From: Fennellomyces sp. T-0311
Lineage: Eukaryota > Mucoromycota > Mucoromycetes > Mucorales > Lichtheimiaceae
NCBI GenBank assembly: GCA_025266875.1
Contig: JALLLT010000034.1
Span: 186,001-250,000 of the forward strand
Direction: 5' to 3'
DNA length: 64,000 bases
The notes under the pieces were generated by a model. The model worked only from the letters and a program-made list of their open reading frames with translations, did no database searches and was not told the origin of the DNA. Both the position numbers and the translations under genes were made by a program. Positions 33,806 to 44,958 of the stretch are shown here, one piece after another (the first letter of the stretch is position 1; each line of letters opens with the position of its first letter).

Positions 33806-36726
33806 ACAACCTTCTCTATTTTACACCTTACCCGTGAACCCATTGAAATTTTATCAGCTTCTAGATCATCATGTCTACATCCTACTCGAAGATTCAATAC
33901 TTTTTAACTACAACACAATAACTTAACTTATTCAACACGCTTCCACGGTTGTTGTTGACCTCATTATAGAGAGAGCGTGCGTCTTAAAGACGCTTTGCTT
34001 TCCACCGTACGCAACTTTTACTTCTAGCAACTCTTTACATTAATTTCTGCGTGTAACAAGATCTCTTTTAAGCCCTAATGAACTCAAGTCCAACATTATC
34101 GCGAGGGTTAATGAAACAACTAACTATAGTTTCTGCGCCGTCTATGTTCAGAACAGTATTACTGTCAAGTAAAATAGCCTCAAGTGAGGGTATGCAATCC
34201 ATAAGGCTGCTTAAGCCATCAACAGTGACCTTATGGCGTTCGTGTAGCTCGACTCTCCTCATGATCAGTTGCTACATATGAGCCATCAGTTAATTGTTGG
34301 AGCAGCGAATATACTTTTAAATAATTAAAAAGGATCGCAGATGGAGCAATTAACAAAGTTACTCAAAAAGATATAAGTTGGGAGTACAACTAGTAAGAGA
34401 TCCGAGTACTGAAGAAGATATATCAATGTGCAGATGCACCATATAATAGAATAAGACAGTACCTTGGGGAAGTCAGAACAAGGAAGAAATCATCAATAAC
34501 CTGCAGATGCTTAAAATAGTAGAATAGAGGTCAAATACAAAGGTTAGGTGCATGCTGAAAAGGGAAATGGTAGCGTAAACGGAAGGGGCGGAGGAATTTC
34601 GCTACAACTTAATATTTCATTTCTGCTAAGCATTGCAAATGCAGTTTCCCAGTTTTCTGGTACGTTGAAATCAAATATCTTAACTACTAAAGTAACTTTT
34701 GGGAAGTTGCCAATATCCGACGTTCGATAAAAGAATTGCCGGCTTGCGGTGTTTCTTGCTGTTGTCTAAGTACGACAATCATATGGCGTCCTGCGCGACA
34801 TTCTAATATTTACTTTGAGGCTATATGAAACAGTTTATACGGGAAACTATCTGGATAAAAAATGGGTAATGAAGCGTACGCCAAATGCTGATATGATGTA
34901 AGTATAAATACTAACAGAGTTAGAAGATTTGTTTAATCTCTGCATAGTTTATATGTTAAGAAGGCAGCCAGAAACAAAGAATAAAACTGCGGCAATTATA
35001 CAAACGGTACTCGTTTAGAACTGGATACAGCGGCATTGGGAGCCGTCTCATTATCTGACATGGCAACACCTGGAAAAACACATCTCCAGCCCTATATATA
35101 AGCTGGGCAAAAATGAGCAGTAGGATACTAGCCTTAAGCAGGTCTTTGGTGCTACTTGCCGGTAATTTTCAACGTAGTTAGTATAAGTAACCGTGTAGTG
35201 TTGTTGCATCCATTTTAGAGCTCCACATTGGAGATACGTACGTAATATAGCTAGTATAATAGGACCGTTCTTCTCTCTATTTCTATAACTATTCACAACG
35301 TTTCGACATCGGCCTGTCTTTTTCCCAGTAAGAGGTTTTTTCAGACATGGCACCAGATATCCTTTTATATCTATACATTTGTACCGCAAGGAAGCGACCA
35401 TACACCTATTGGAGCAGGTCAAAAAGTCTTACAAATAAAATTTATACTTTTTCAACTAGTATAGTAGGACCAATTTGCTTGGAAAATATGTCTTTATTTA
35501 GGTATGATCTACTGCAATAGGATATTCACATAGTTTTTAATTTGCTTCAAGTACATAACAATCTCACTTCGTACGGTAGAATGGCACTTATTGTAATGTT
35601 AAAAGAACGATTGTAATAAGATTTACTCTGCATTATAGGCGCCACACTCCTTTGGGTCGTGTGAAGCAATACGCAACTGAGGCACATTCAGCGCAGAACA
35701 AAAGTATTTTCACAACACTTAAACTATGTGTTGCTACTGTCGTACCTAGCTCTCCAGACCATGTGGCTGGAGTAGAAAGAGCTTCAAGGTATCTATTGTT
35801 GTTACAATAACCGTTATTTACAAAAGTACAAATACGGTATGGTTTTCAAAATTTTTTTTTGACGTTGTGCGATTAATCCCGGGTATTTCTTCTAGAAAAA
35901 TATAAAAAAATAAATGTTTGACATTAGTGTTCAACAAGCACATACAAGCAAATTTGGTAGAAAGTATCAAATTAGGCAGTTACCCCCCTTCAACCGAATC
36001 ATTGCGTAGATAACAGCTTATCTAAATACAGAAGGATACGACCGGTTAAATGGACCATGTGACCTTCTTGTAGTGACCAGTAAGCCAGAATTACCGATGA
36101 TCTTTGTCGGTTTAAACGGCAGTACTTCTGTCACGCAAGCTTCCTTTTCAGAGAATTTCGCCATCGAACGTACTCAGAAATGATAAGTATAAGTAGTGAC
36201 ATATGTATCATTGACGGCGACCGTTTGTTTATTTCCAACTTTCTGACTTCAACAGCTATCTGTAGATAATTGCTTTAGTGTGGTAACATCCAACAGCATA
36301 CTACAGCGATTTGCAGTTATAACGCCAAAGTTCCCATTGAAAAGAGTAGAACCAATTAAACGCCAGGGTCTCCGGAGGATTTTATGCGTATATATAACCG
36401 GCCCTGGTGTGCGACAGAAAGTAACATTATACAACTTAATATAAAATCGACGGCCGACGATGGCTACTTATCTTCTGACGCTTCCCAGATATACATGGTA
36501 TATTCACTTGAGCATCCTTTCACCTTTTCCTGAGCACTGCATTCGTATACACTGAAATGTCTACTCGTCATGATAACCTTCATGTCCGAGTTAATCGTTC
36601 GTTACTCACGCACAAGTGAAACATCAGTATCTTGCTGGTAACTCTGTTCCATTAGCGTAATTTTGAGAAGAGGATATAAAAGCTGCTCTTCAAAAAAGAT
36701 TGCTAACTTAAGAGACATCTATTACA
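33806..36726. other. 2.9-kb gene-poor interval between phosphatases 2 and 3
   Basis: Very A/T-rich. Besides the LRR relic at 34068-34262 no coding region can be supported; several short frames (for example 35051-35422 minus) look random. A TATAAA at 36675-36680 belongs to phosphatase 3, 52 bases before its ATG. Confidence 0.5.
34068..34262 (-). pseudogene. Relic of an F-box-family leucine-rich repeat end
   Basis: A 64-codon minus-strand stretch reads RRVELHERHKVTVDGLSSLM then CIPSLEAILLDSN and a terminal NVGLEFIRA before a stop. Its spacing follows the last repeats of the TPR/F-box/LRR copies (VRxLxL, then xxIPxLxxLxxxD, then a final hydrophobic strand, as at 42490-42690). No F-box or TPR part is found nearby, so this appears to be an isolated 3' fragment of a sixth copy. 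The similarity is short and was judged by eye, so it could be chance. Confidence 0.35.
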
Positions 36727-39386
36727 ATGTTTCCAGCTATCATTATCATTGGAAGCTTTTTAACGGCGCTGGTAGCCGCAGGACGTCCCGGGGCATACAG
36801 GCTTAATCCCGATCCCGAAGGGCAATACTATCGTTTGGGTGGCTGTCCCGACCCTCACGCATGTATCTTTCCACCAGACCTGTAAGAAAAAAACAAGGCA
36901 TATACGAGTCAAAAGTTACTCAAGCAATTTGACCATCTTAGCTCGACATTTTTGCCTGGTTCGTACTTTGACCTGAGAGTCGAACTACATGCCTACGATG
37001 AAAATACTGCCAACCCTGTGCCCGAGCCATACGGTCAATTCAAGACAACTATCCGCAAGAACCATGGCAAATGGGTTGATATCGACACCTTTTTCGATTT
37101 GGAAGGACCAGCCCCTATTGAACACTGGAATTTTGACTGGATTAACAGTGCCGATGTCAAGTATGCAGATTTGTTCAATACTTCAGCAAAACCGGTTGAA
37201 GTTGCCGTCTCTGCGCGCGCATGGAGAAAGCTCAAGTTTGATAAGCCTGGTACTTACGACGTTTCTGTCCAATATGGACCCAAGGACGCTTATACGGTCC
37301 GTTACACCGTTGTTGAGGTAAATTAACCTTGATTTTCCCGGGAATATCGCAGAAAAGAGAAGACACGAGACCTCATGTGCTGCTTTTTTGGTATAGCCAA
37401 AGAAACCAAAGAGGAAGGCCAAAAATGCGATCTTGTTTATCGCTGACGGGTGTAACGTTGGTGTAGGTCCCGATTTGGACATTGTTACCGTGTTTGGAGT
37501 TAACGTTCTGGAACCCAGATGATTACGGCTGTTCGATCCATTGCAAAAAAGCACACTTCTGGCAAATACCATGAAATGCTTTCGTTCGAAGACTTTGATA
37601 ATCTTGGTCATGTAATGACGCAATCTGTTGACGCCATTGTCACCGATTCGGCCAACTCTGCCAGTGCATATGCTTGCGGCCACAAATCATCGTCCGCCGC
37701 CCTCGGTGTCTATGCTGACTCTTCAGAGACACCTTTTGATGATCCTAAAGTGGAGCTTATCACTGAATTAATCCGTCGTCGCCAACCAGGAAAAGGTAAG
37801 TACATAATCTTTGTATGCAAAAGAACGATGCATATTAATATAATCTCCAGCTATTGGCGTAGTTTCCACGGCTGCTGGTCATGATGCTACCCCAGCTGCA
37901 TTTTACTGCCATACCCGTAACCGTGATACTGCTGCTGAAATTGTCGACCAAATTATCCATGGCGTTCCTAACTGGACTGACCCAGGTAATACCTGTTATT
38001 CCATACAGTATATAAACTTTCGTAACCTGGTATCTAGTTGCGCCTGATGTTTGGCTGGCTGGCGGTGCTGACTTTTTCCAAGGCGAAAAGGCATTGAACG
38101 GTGACAACTACTTTGACAAGCTAAAGAGCAATGGCTACCAGGTTGTATTGAACAAGAAGGAATTGAAGAATTACCATGGCAAGGATAAACTTCTCGGTAC
38201 ATTCCGTACAAGCCACTTGGATACGTATGTCTGTTCTACGATAATTTGAAAGGATATACGTCTGAAAACTTTACTTTTAGATATATTGAACGCAATGTCT
38301 TCGTCAACAACACTGTTGGCAACGCAGCTGCACCTGATTTGAGCGGTGAAGATCAATTGGGTTCAGCTCAACCAGGCCTGGACGATATGACACTCAAAGC
38401 TTTGGAAGTTTTGAAGAAACGTGGTGGCAAGGATGGATTTTTCTTGATGGCAGAAGCCGCTTCCGTCGACAAGAAGGTATTTCGAGCTTTCTGTATAACG
38501 ATAATGTTTTCTCACTCTCCCCTTTTAGCTGCACGCTTTGGATTTCCCCCGCGCCTTTGCTGATTTACTCGAAATGGAGGTCACTATCAAGAAGACAGTA
38601 GACTGGTTGAAGGTACTATTTCACAAATACATATGCCATGCAGCAAACTTGCTTACTGTTGTCACAGAAAAACGGCGAATACGAAGATACTCTGATCCTT
38701 TTCACTGCTGACCATGCCCACGGATTCGACGTGTATGGATCTGTTGATCAGTCCTATATTACCAAGCACAGCTCGGATGCACGAATGCGCAGCGCAGTAG
38801 GCCTATACGAGTACTCCGGATGGCCATCCTTCAAGGACAACGACGGTGATGGCTTTCCGGACGACTGGGTAATTACTTTTTATATGTATTTCTTAGAACA
38901 AGTGTGACTAATACATACTGCTTAATAGTCACCAGAGATTGTACTTGCTTCGGGAACCAACAACGGACCTGATCATTATGAAGCATGGAAGATAGCTCAC
39001 GATAAGCCCAGAGACCCTGCCGTTGAGAAAGATGGTATCTATATCGCGAATGAAAACGACCCTGCTGGAAAATATGGAGGTACATATAATATGAATGGTG
39101 CTTAAGTATAAGAACTAACGGCAATGTATAATAGCTGGTCTTGAATGGCACGGCAACTTACCCGTTACCGATGTGGTTGGCTCTCATACGATGACTGACG
39201 TATTTATCTATTCAAACGGTAATGCTGAATCATTAAATATGAGTTTTAAGGACTGACAGTTATATTTGGATATCAGGCCCTGGATCTGACCTCTTCAAAA
39301 AGACAATCGATAACTGGCAGGTATTCTTCGGAATTACTGAGGCATTGGATATTCAAAGGCCAACCAAGAAGGAATCCAAGAAATAA
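36727..39386 (+). CDS. Secreted alkaline phosphatase, paralogue 3 (intron-rich)
   Basis: Third phosphatase copy, 673 aa from twelve exons: 36727-36881, 36942-37317, 37397-37462, 37519-37795, 37851-37985, 38038-38224, 38281-38476, 38529-38612, 38668-38868, 38929-39079, 39135-39218, 39277-39386. The exon sum is in frame throughout. The signal peptide is MFPAIIIIGSFLTALVAA. Signatures: ILFIADGCNVG, nucleophile Ser in IVTDSANSASAYACGHK, DATPAAFYCHTRNR, FFLMAEAASVDKK, FTADHAHGFDVYGSVD and SHTMTDVFIYSNGPGS. The calcium-like loop is DNDGDGFPDDW, interrupted just after DDW by an intron. It has eleven introns against five in each of the other two copies, and lower codon bias. It is likely a less expressed or differently regulated isoenzyme. 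TATAAA lies 52 bases upstream. Confidence 0.9.
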
Positions 39387-40442
39387 ACTGTAGTATATTT
39401 GTCTGTAATATTTTGTCTTCTGTACATCTCTTCCAAGTTAATGTTACTATAGTATGGACAAAGCAAGTAATTAAAACAAACGTGCTTTAAAATGTTCTTT
39501 TATGTGCATCTACGTAGTTATCTGTTTGGGACGTTTGGGGATACATGCAATAGCAGCTCGCGTCAAAATACAATTGCTCCTCTTCCATCATTCTATTTTT
39601 TGAAATATCGCACTGGTCGAAATGCGCCAAAGAAGTAATCGAAGCTATATGCCATACACGCAGTCACTACAGCCTTCAAATCCGGTTGATCATCTCTATG
39701 TAAACCGGTCCTGTTCATTATTCAATCTCAACGTATCTCTTATAACCTCAACATAGTCAGCGCCGCGTACCAAGTACACTTTAACTCCAACGCAGCAGAC
39801 ATAGTACGGCATATCCGTTCAAGAACAGAGGGTGTCATGACAAAGTCACTGAGACGTTGTACCAACGAATCCATCCAACACTTACCAGAAACAAAATACT
39901 TTTAATGCTGTAGCAGGGTCTATATGACGTATTAGGTTGGGAGGAGCTATTCTTCGGGATCAATCCTCCAAAAAGCTACTTCTTGTTGATTAAAGCGTGA
40001 GCACGGTCAAGCGAAAACATCGCACGAAAATGCCAAAGACCCATTGCGATTTGGAAACGTGGTCGTCATCCTTTTGCTAATTACACGCGACACATGTATA
40101 ACGATTCACATAACAAGATGATGTAGTCATGGAGATAAGTAAGTTAAATACTAGTTGAGAAGAGGAGTTCGAGGAGTACCCAAAAGCAGTGGCGTGTGAA
40201 TTTGTATTCTACCAATGAACATCAATGGCCTGGCGACTGGTGAACACCACACTGCACTCAGCGATACGACGTACCAACAAGACAGAGTATATCCTGCTTC
40301 AACTTGATGTACACAGGTCTACTCAACCATCCACTGCCTGTATCACAACGGTGCGCTGCTATGCCCGTGTTTGCTATTAAAACCAAAGCGTTAGGCTCAG
40401 CGTTGTTACTCTTTCTTTTACTCTATACGCCGATTCCAAACA
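39387..40442. other. 1.05-kb intergenic region upstream of F-box copy D
   Basis: Holds the 3' end of phosphatase 3 and the promoter of F-box copy D. No gene or clear repeat is seen. Confidence 0.5.
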
Positions 40443-42898
40443 ATGCTGAAATCACAAAACATACCCGCTCTGATTCCCGGTGAAGCGTATGCTCACTTTA
40501 GTAGAACGCAATTCGACCTGTCTTCAACGCAATTGACCTTCGAACAGGCCAAACAAGCATATGGAAAAGCCCATTTCGAAGAGGCTGTCAGTCTATACAC
40601 GCAGGTCGTGGTTTCCCTGCAAACAAACATACTGTCAACGGTTCTAGTGCACCGTGCAGCAGCATACGAAATGTTACAACAATACGATCAAGCACTTCAG
40701 GATAGTAAAAGCGCCACTGATGCATCAAGCCACGTCGACGGGTACCTAGCTGAAGCAAGCGCATACTACTTCCAGCACAAGCCAGGCAGAGCCGTAGCCA
40801 CATACAAAAAAGCTCTGACGCAATGGCCTCAACATACGCTAATATCCAAAAAGCACGATCAGATCATCAAAGAAACAGACGAACACAACCAGTGGATTGT
40901 TCGCAAATTGCCATACGAAATCCTCAGTCGTATCCTGTCGCTAGCATCGATTCACGATCATATTCAGCTTGCGAAGACTTCCAGATTCTGGTACAGGTTC
41001 ATGATGCATGATTGGCCTGACATGTGGAACAAGATTGACGCAAGAACAGATCTGCCAACACGTTCACCGGCAATCTATCGATTCTTGGAGCAAGTGCCCC
41101 GACATAAGGTGCGAAACGTCATTTTGGAGTTTCAGACATCCGAGGATGACTACGACCGGCCTCGATCCTTAACTCCCGCAACTTTTGGTGACATTGAAGC
41201 GGACATACATGTGCCTGCAACCCTAGACGACATATTTCGCTCCCGGCGACCGAGAAACCGCAGGAATGATGGTGTTGTAAGCGATCCTTCAAAAGTCATG
41301 TTTGAATGGATGCTTGCCAAGAAGTGGAACTGTATCGAGACCTTAGGTAATGGAAGGGTAATTCATATTTTACATTAACTGATACGGATGTGAAAGAGCT
41401 TCATAACTACGGAGAAACGCAGCTTCGCAGGATTCTGACGCTTAACGGAAGCAGCTTGAAGGAGCTGAAGCTTTACGAGTGCAAGAACAGGCAATACGAG
41501 CAACATGTCGTAGCCGATGTATCCCAGATGTGTCCAGACCTACAATCACTCACATGTTTCGGTCCAACTGATGGCCCTTTCAGTTTTGAGCGATTCTTTG
41601 GCGGGAATCCGCGTCATTCTTCTGCGACCATACTTCCACGCGTTCCAAATCTCGGTCTCACCAGACTGGTATTATCGCACTCAATACCAGACTCTCCGCT
41701 GGCTGAACTTCTCAAGAAAAGTCCCGGATTGACCTCGCTGAAACTCTATTGGGAATCATGGGAGCTTCCGCGTGTTGTGGATACAATTCTTAAGCATTGC
41801 CCTCGGCTCCAGTCGTTTGCGTATGGCATTCAAGGCTTACGAACATCAATCCCCTGGCCGCTAGATAATGGCTTTTCTGGAAATGGTCTTCAAAATCTGA
41901 TCTTGGCAGCTGATGTTCCTGGAAGAACAGAAACTCAGTGGGAGTTATTCAAGCAGCTGGGTTTGTTGTTCCACCATTGTCGCGCAACGTTACGTGCATT
42001 GAAGCTTGCAGGAACCCTGTTATCTGCAGCTGATTATCATATCTTAACTTTGCTTGAGCATCAAGGCCTTCAAGCAATTGAATTCAAGGTACCTTGGGAC
42101 GAAGATGGGTCAAGGCGCCTCTCTGCTTTGATTGCAGCGAACCCTTCATTGCGCACAGTCTGTATATCCGGGCCATCCATGCTCTGGAATGATACTATAA
42201 TGACGAGACTCGGTAGCCTTACGCAGCTTCAGCGCATTTCGATCCATATAAAAGGAAATTCAGCCCATCAACAACAACATATGTCACGGCACTCGATTAG
42301 AAGCCTTTTTAATCATTCATTGCAAGATCTTACAATTCGAATATCCAAGAGGTTACCGGTCTCGATGCGAGATGAACTTGCTACTGAAATTTCGGATCAG
42401 TGTTACGAGATTCAGCGTCTGGATATTCGGGGCATCATTATGTCTGAGAGTGCCTTACTGGAAGTTTTGCGCAATCTGAAGAATTCCAAAGTACGGCAGC
42501 TTATTCTATCAAGCCACAGGTGGCCAGACGGTATTGAAGGGGGCATTATGGACACGCTTGCAGCCATTCCACATCTAAGCTACCTGAAAATTATCGATCA
42601 GCGACAGATGTTTCGAAAGTGCAGCCTGCAATATATACTTAGAGCATCTGCAAGCTCCAGGTTTCTGGCTGTTAGTTTATGTCATGGCAACAGAATTTTG
42701 ACAGGATGCAAACCTTCTGATGTCGACATGCAACAAGGCAAAACCGAGGACAATGAACCCCATGGAATATGCTATAGAGTGGATCGAAGTGACTCGTGTA
42801 GTGTTTCAGCATCGTCAGCAGACGAAGAAGACGTTGATCTTGGTCAACATATGGGAAGCTATCTTTTTGCGAATCTTTTTCCTAGTATAATAAACTAG
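40443..42898 (+). CDS. TPR/F-box/LRR protein, copy D
   Basis: Fourth intact copy and the only one on the plus strand. Exons 40443-41346 and 41397-42898 with a 50-nt intron give 801 aa, the longest of the family. TPR block at residues about 25-140 (FEQAKQAYGKAHFEEAVSLY, LVHRAAAYEMLQQYDQALQD, GYLAEASAYYFQHKPGRAVA). F-box near 155-200 (RKLPYEILSRILSLASIHDH, AKTSRFWYRFMM, DMWNKIDART). The linker is longer than in other copies and basic (SRRPRNRRND), then KKWNCIETL and the family intron in phase 1. Exon 2 carries leucine-rich repeats (LKELKLYECKN, CPDLQSLTCFG, LTRLVLSHSIP, LTSLKLYW, LQNLILAAD, IQRLDIRGI) and ends in an acidic SSADEEDVDLG tail. It sits next to the repeat-rich 43-46 kb zone. Confidence 0.82.
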
Positions 42899-43416
42899 AC
42901 GCCCAATATGCACAGTATACGTACCTATATTTCTGTATGTATACTTCCTTTAACCGTGAGGGTACATACGCAATAATATAATATTTGGAAGCGATCTGTA
43001 TGGTGCCCGGCTCACATACATACTGATCGAAAGATCGTTGTAGACTACTAATATTGCTGTTAGCTTAAAAATGTGAGATGTTTATTTTTAATTTTCTGTG
43101 ATGTAATGATACATATTATCGCATACCAGAATAGCAATCTTCATGTACCTGAATCATATGCGATAACCATGCGGGCTGAACAACTAGACTTACGTATAAG
43201 TTGAGTTTCATCAATAATTTTATTAATCTGGTTCTGATTTTTAATACTATTGGACCGCTTATTAAGTGGCTGTTTTCAATTAAGTGGCAGTGTATAATTC
43301 TCATAAGTGGTGGAAGTTTGTTACGATGCTTAGCTGCCGACATTAATAAGTAAAAGAATTTTAGGATACGTAATACGAAAGATAAATCTTATGATGTATT
43401 CATTTCAATAATATGT
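42899..43416. other. A/T-rich intergenic region
   Basis: Between the F-box copy D stop and the fold-back element. Very A/T-rich; no gene recognised. Confidence 0.5.
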
Positions 43417-43506
43417 AAATAAAGTGCAGCCTTCGCTTCGCCGCAGGGTTTGTGAGCCCCTCCGCTGCGCTGCGTGTCACTGCACCCTTTGGGCTGCACT
43501 TTATTT
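43417..43506. repeat. Fold-back element: 15-bp perfect inverted repeat with nested hairpin
   Basis: AAATAAAGTGCAGCC at 43417-43431 is exactly complementary to GGCTGCACTTTATTT at 43492-43506. Inside, AGGGT..TGA (from about 43446) pairs with TCA..ACCCT (to about 43488), and the centre is GC-rich (CTCCGCTGCGCTGCG). The whole 90 bp can fold into one long GC-rich arm within an A/T-rich background. CGCTCCGCTCCGG follows immediately. It may be a small non-autonomous mobile element or a structural element bounding the tandem array that starts about 30 bp downstream. Confidence 0.8.
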
Positions 43507-43533
43507 CGCTCCGCTCCGGTGTGTTTTGAGAGG

Positions 43534-44958
43534 CAATGTTTGATAATTTGTTTGGAAGGCAATGTTTGATAATTCAGTTTGAAAGGCCGCTGTATATTGC
43601 ACGGTGGCAAAGCTGCATTGGCACTAACTACACCCTAAATGGTTAACTACGCCCTAAACCCTATTGGAATGCTATTGTGCATAGCATTATGCTTAGGAGC
43701 ACGTCACCTGTCTCGCTACGCTCGACTGAATGATCCCCTTCGCTGTGCTTCGGGTCATCCAACGGTGAGCCGGCTCATCCTGCTTGTTCTACGTAGTAAA
43801 GACACATTAATTCACCAGGTTGAGTTAGATAGATGACAATGTTTGATAATTTGGTTTGGAAGGCAAGTGTACATTGAACGTTGGCAAAGCTGCACTATCA
43901 CTAACTACACCCTAAACCCTATTGGAATGCTGTTGTATATATTATTATGCTTATTATTTTGTTAAGGAGCACGTCACCTGTCTTGCTACGCTCGACTGAA
44001 TGATCCCCTTCGCTACGCTTCGGGTCATTCAACGGTGAGCCGGCTCATCATGATTGTTATACGTAGTAAAGACACATTAATTCACCTGGTTAGGTTAAGA
44101 TAGATGACAATGTTTGATCATTGTAAGGCAAGTGTATATTGCACGCTGACAAAGCTGCACTGCCACTAACTACACCCTAAATGGCTAACTATACACTAAA
44201 TGACTATCTACACCCTAAACCCTATAGGAATGCTATTGTGTATATTATCATGCTTAGGAGCACGTCACCTGTCTCGCTACGCTCGACTGAATGATCCCCT
44301 TCGCTACGCTTCGGGTCATCCAACGGTGAGCCGGCTCATCCTGCTTGTTCTACGTAGTAAAGACACATTAATTCACCAGGTTGGGTTAGATAGATGACAA
44401 TGTCGGATCACTTGGCTTGGAAAGCAAATGTATATTGCGCACTGGCAAGGCTACATTGTCATTAACTACACCCTAAACCCTATTGGAATGCTGTTGTATA
44501 TATTATTATGCTTATTATTTTGTTAAGGAGCACGTCACCTGCCTCGCTACGCTTCGGGTCATTCAACGGTGAGCCGGCTCATCATGCTCGTTATTCATTG
44601 TAAAGACACATTAGTTCGCCTAGTTGAGATAGATAGATGACAATGTTTGATAATTCCGTTTGGAAGGCAAGTGTAAATTGCACGCTGACAAAGCTGCACT
44701 GATACTAACTACACCCTAAACCCTATTGGAATGCTATTGTGTATCTTATCATTCTTAAGAGCACGTCACCTGTCTCGCTACGCTCGACTGAATGATCCCC
44801 TTCGCTACGCTTCGGGTCATTCAACGGTGAGCCGGCTCATCATGCTTGTTATTCATAGTAAAGACACATTAGTTTACCTGGTTGTCTTAGGTAGATGACA
44901 ATGTACGATCATTTGATTGGAAAGGCAACTGTATATTGCGCACTGGCAAAGCTGAACT
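43534..44958. repeat. Tandem array of about five 230-290-bp units
   Basis: Each unit begins near CAATGTTTGATAATTTGG (copies at about 43534, 43561, 43837, 44106, 44397, 44640, 44897; some are partial) and contains AAAGCTGCA, ACTACACCCTAAACCCTA, GGAATGCTATTGTGTAT, GAGCACGTCACCTG and a closing block ending TAGATAGATGAC. The GAGCACGTCACCTG anchor occurs at 43697, 43967, 44258, 44528 and 44759, so periods are 270, 291, 270 and 231 bp. Within each unit GAATGATCCC can pair with GGGTCATTC around CTTCGCTACGCTT, a bulged hairpin; the fourth unit has lost the left arm. Units differ by point changes and small insertions (for example TTATTATTTTGTTAA in units 2 and 4), so alternate units are more alike. 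No protein is supported; this is a local satellite. Confidence 0.85.

Noticed and set aside
35051..35422. 124-codon minus-strand frame in the 34-36.7 kb gap
   Set aside because: Composition looks random (many Cys, Tyr and Lys in no pattern), no homology recognised and no splice or promoter context.
43534..44958. CRISPR-like array
   Set aside because: Units are 230-290 bp and diverged along their whole length, with no short identical repeats and unique spacers; the host is a eukaryote. It is a satellite array.
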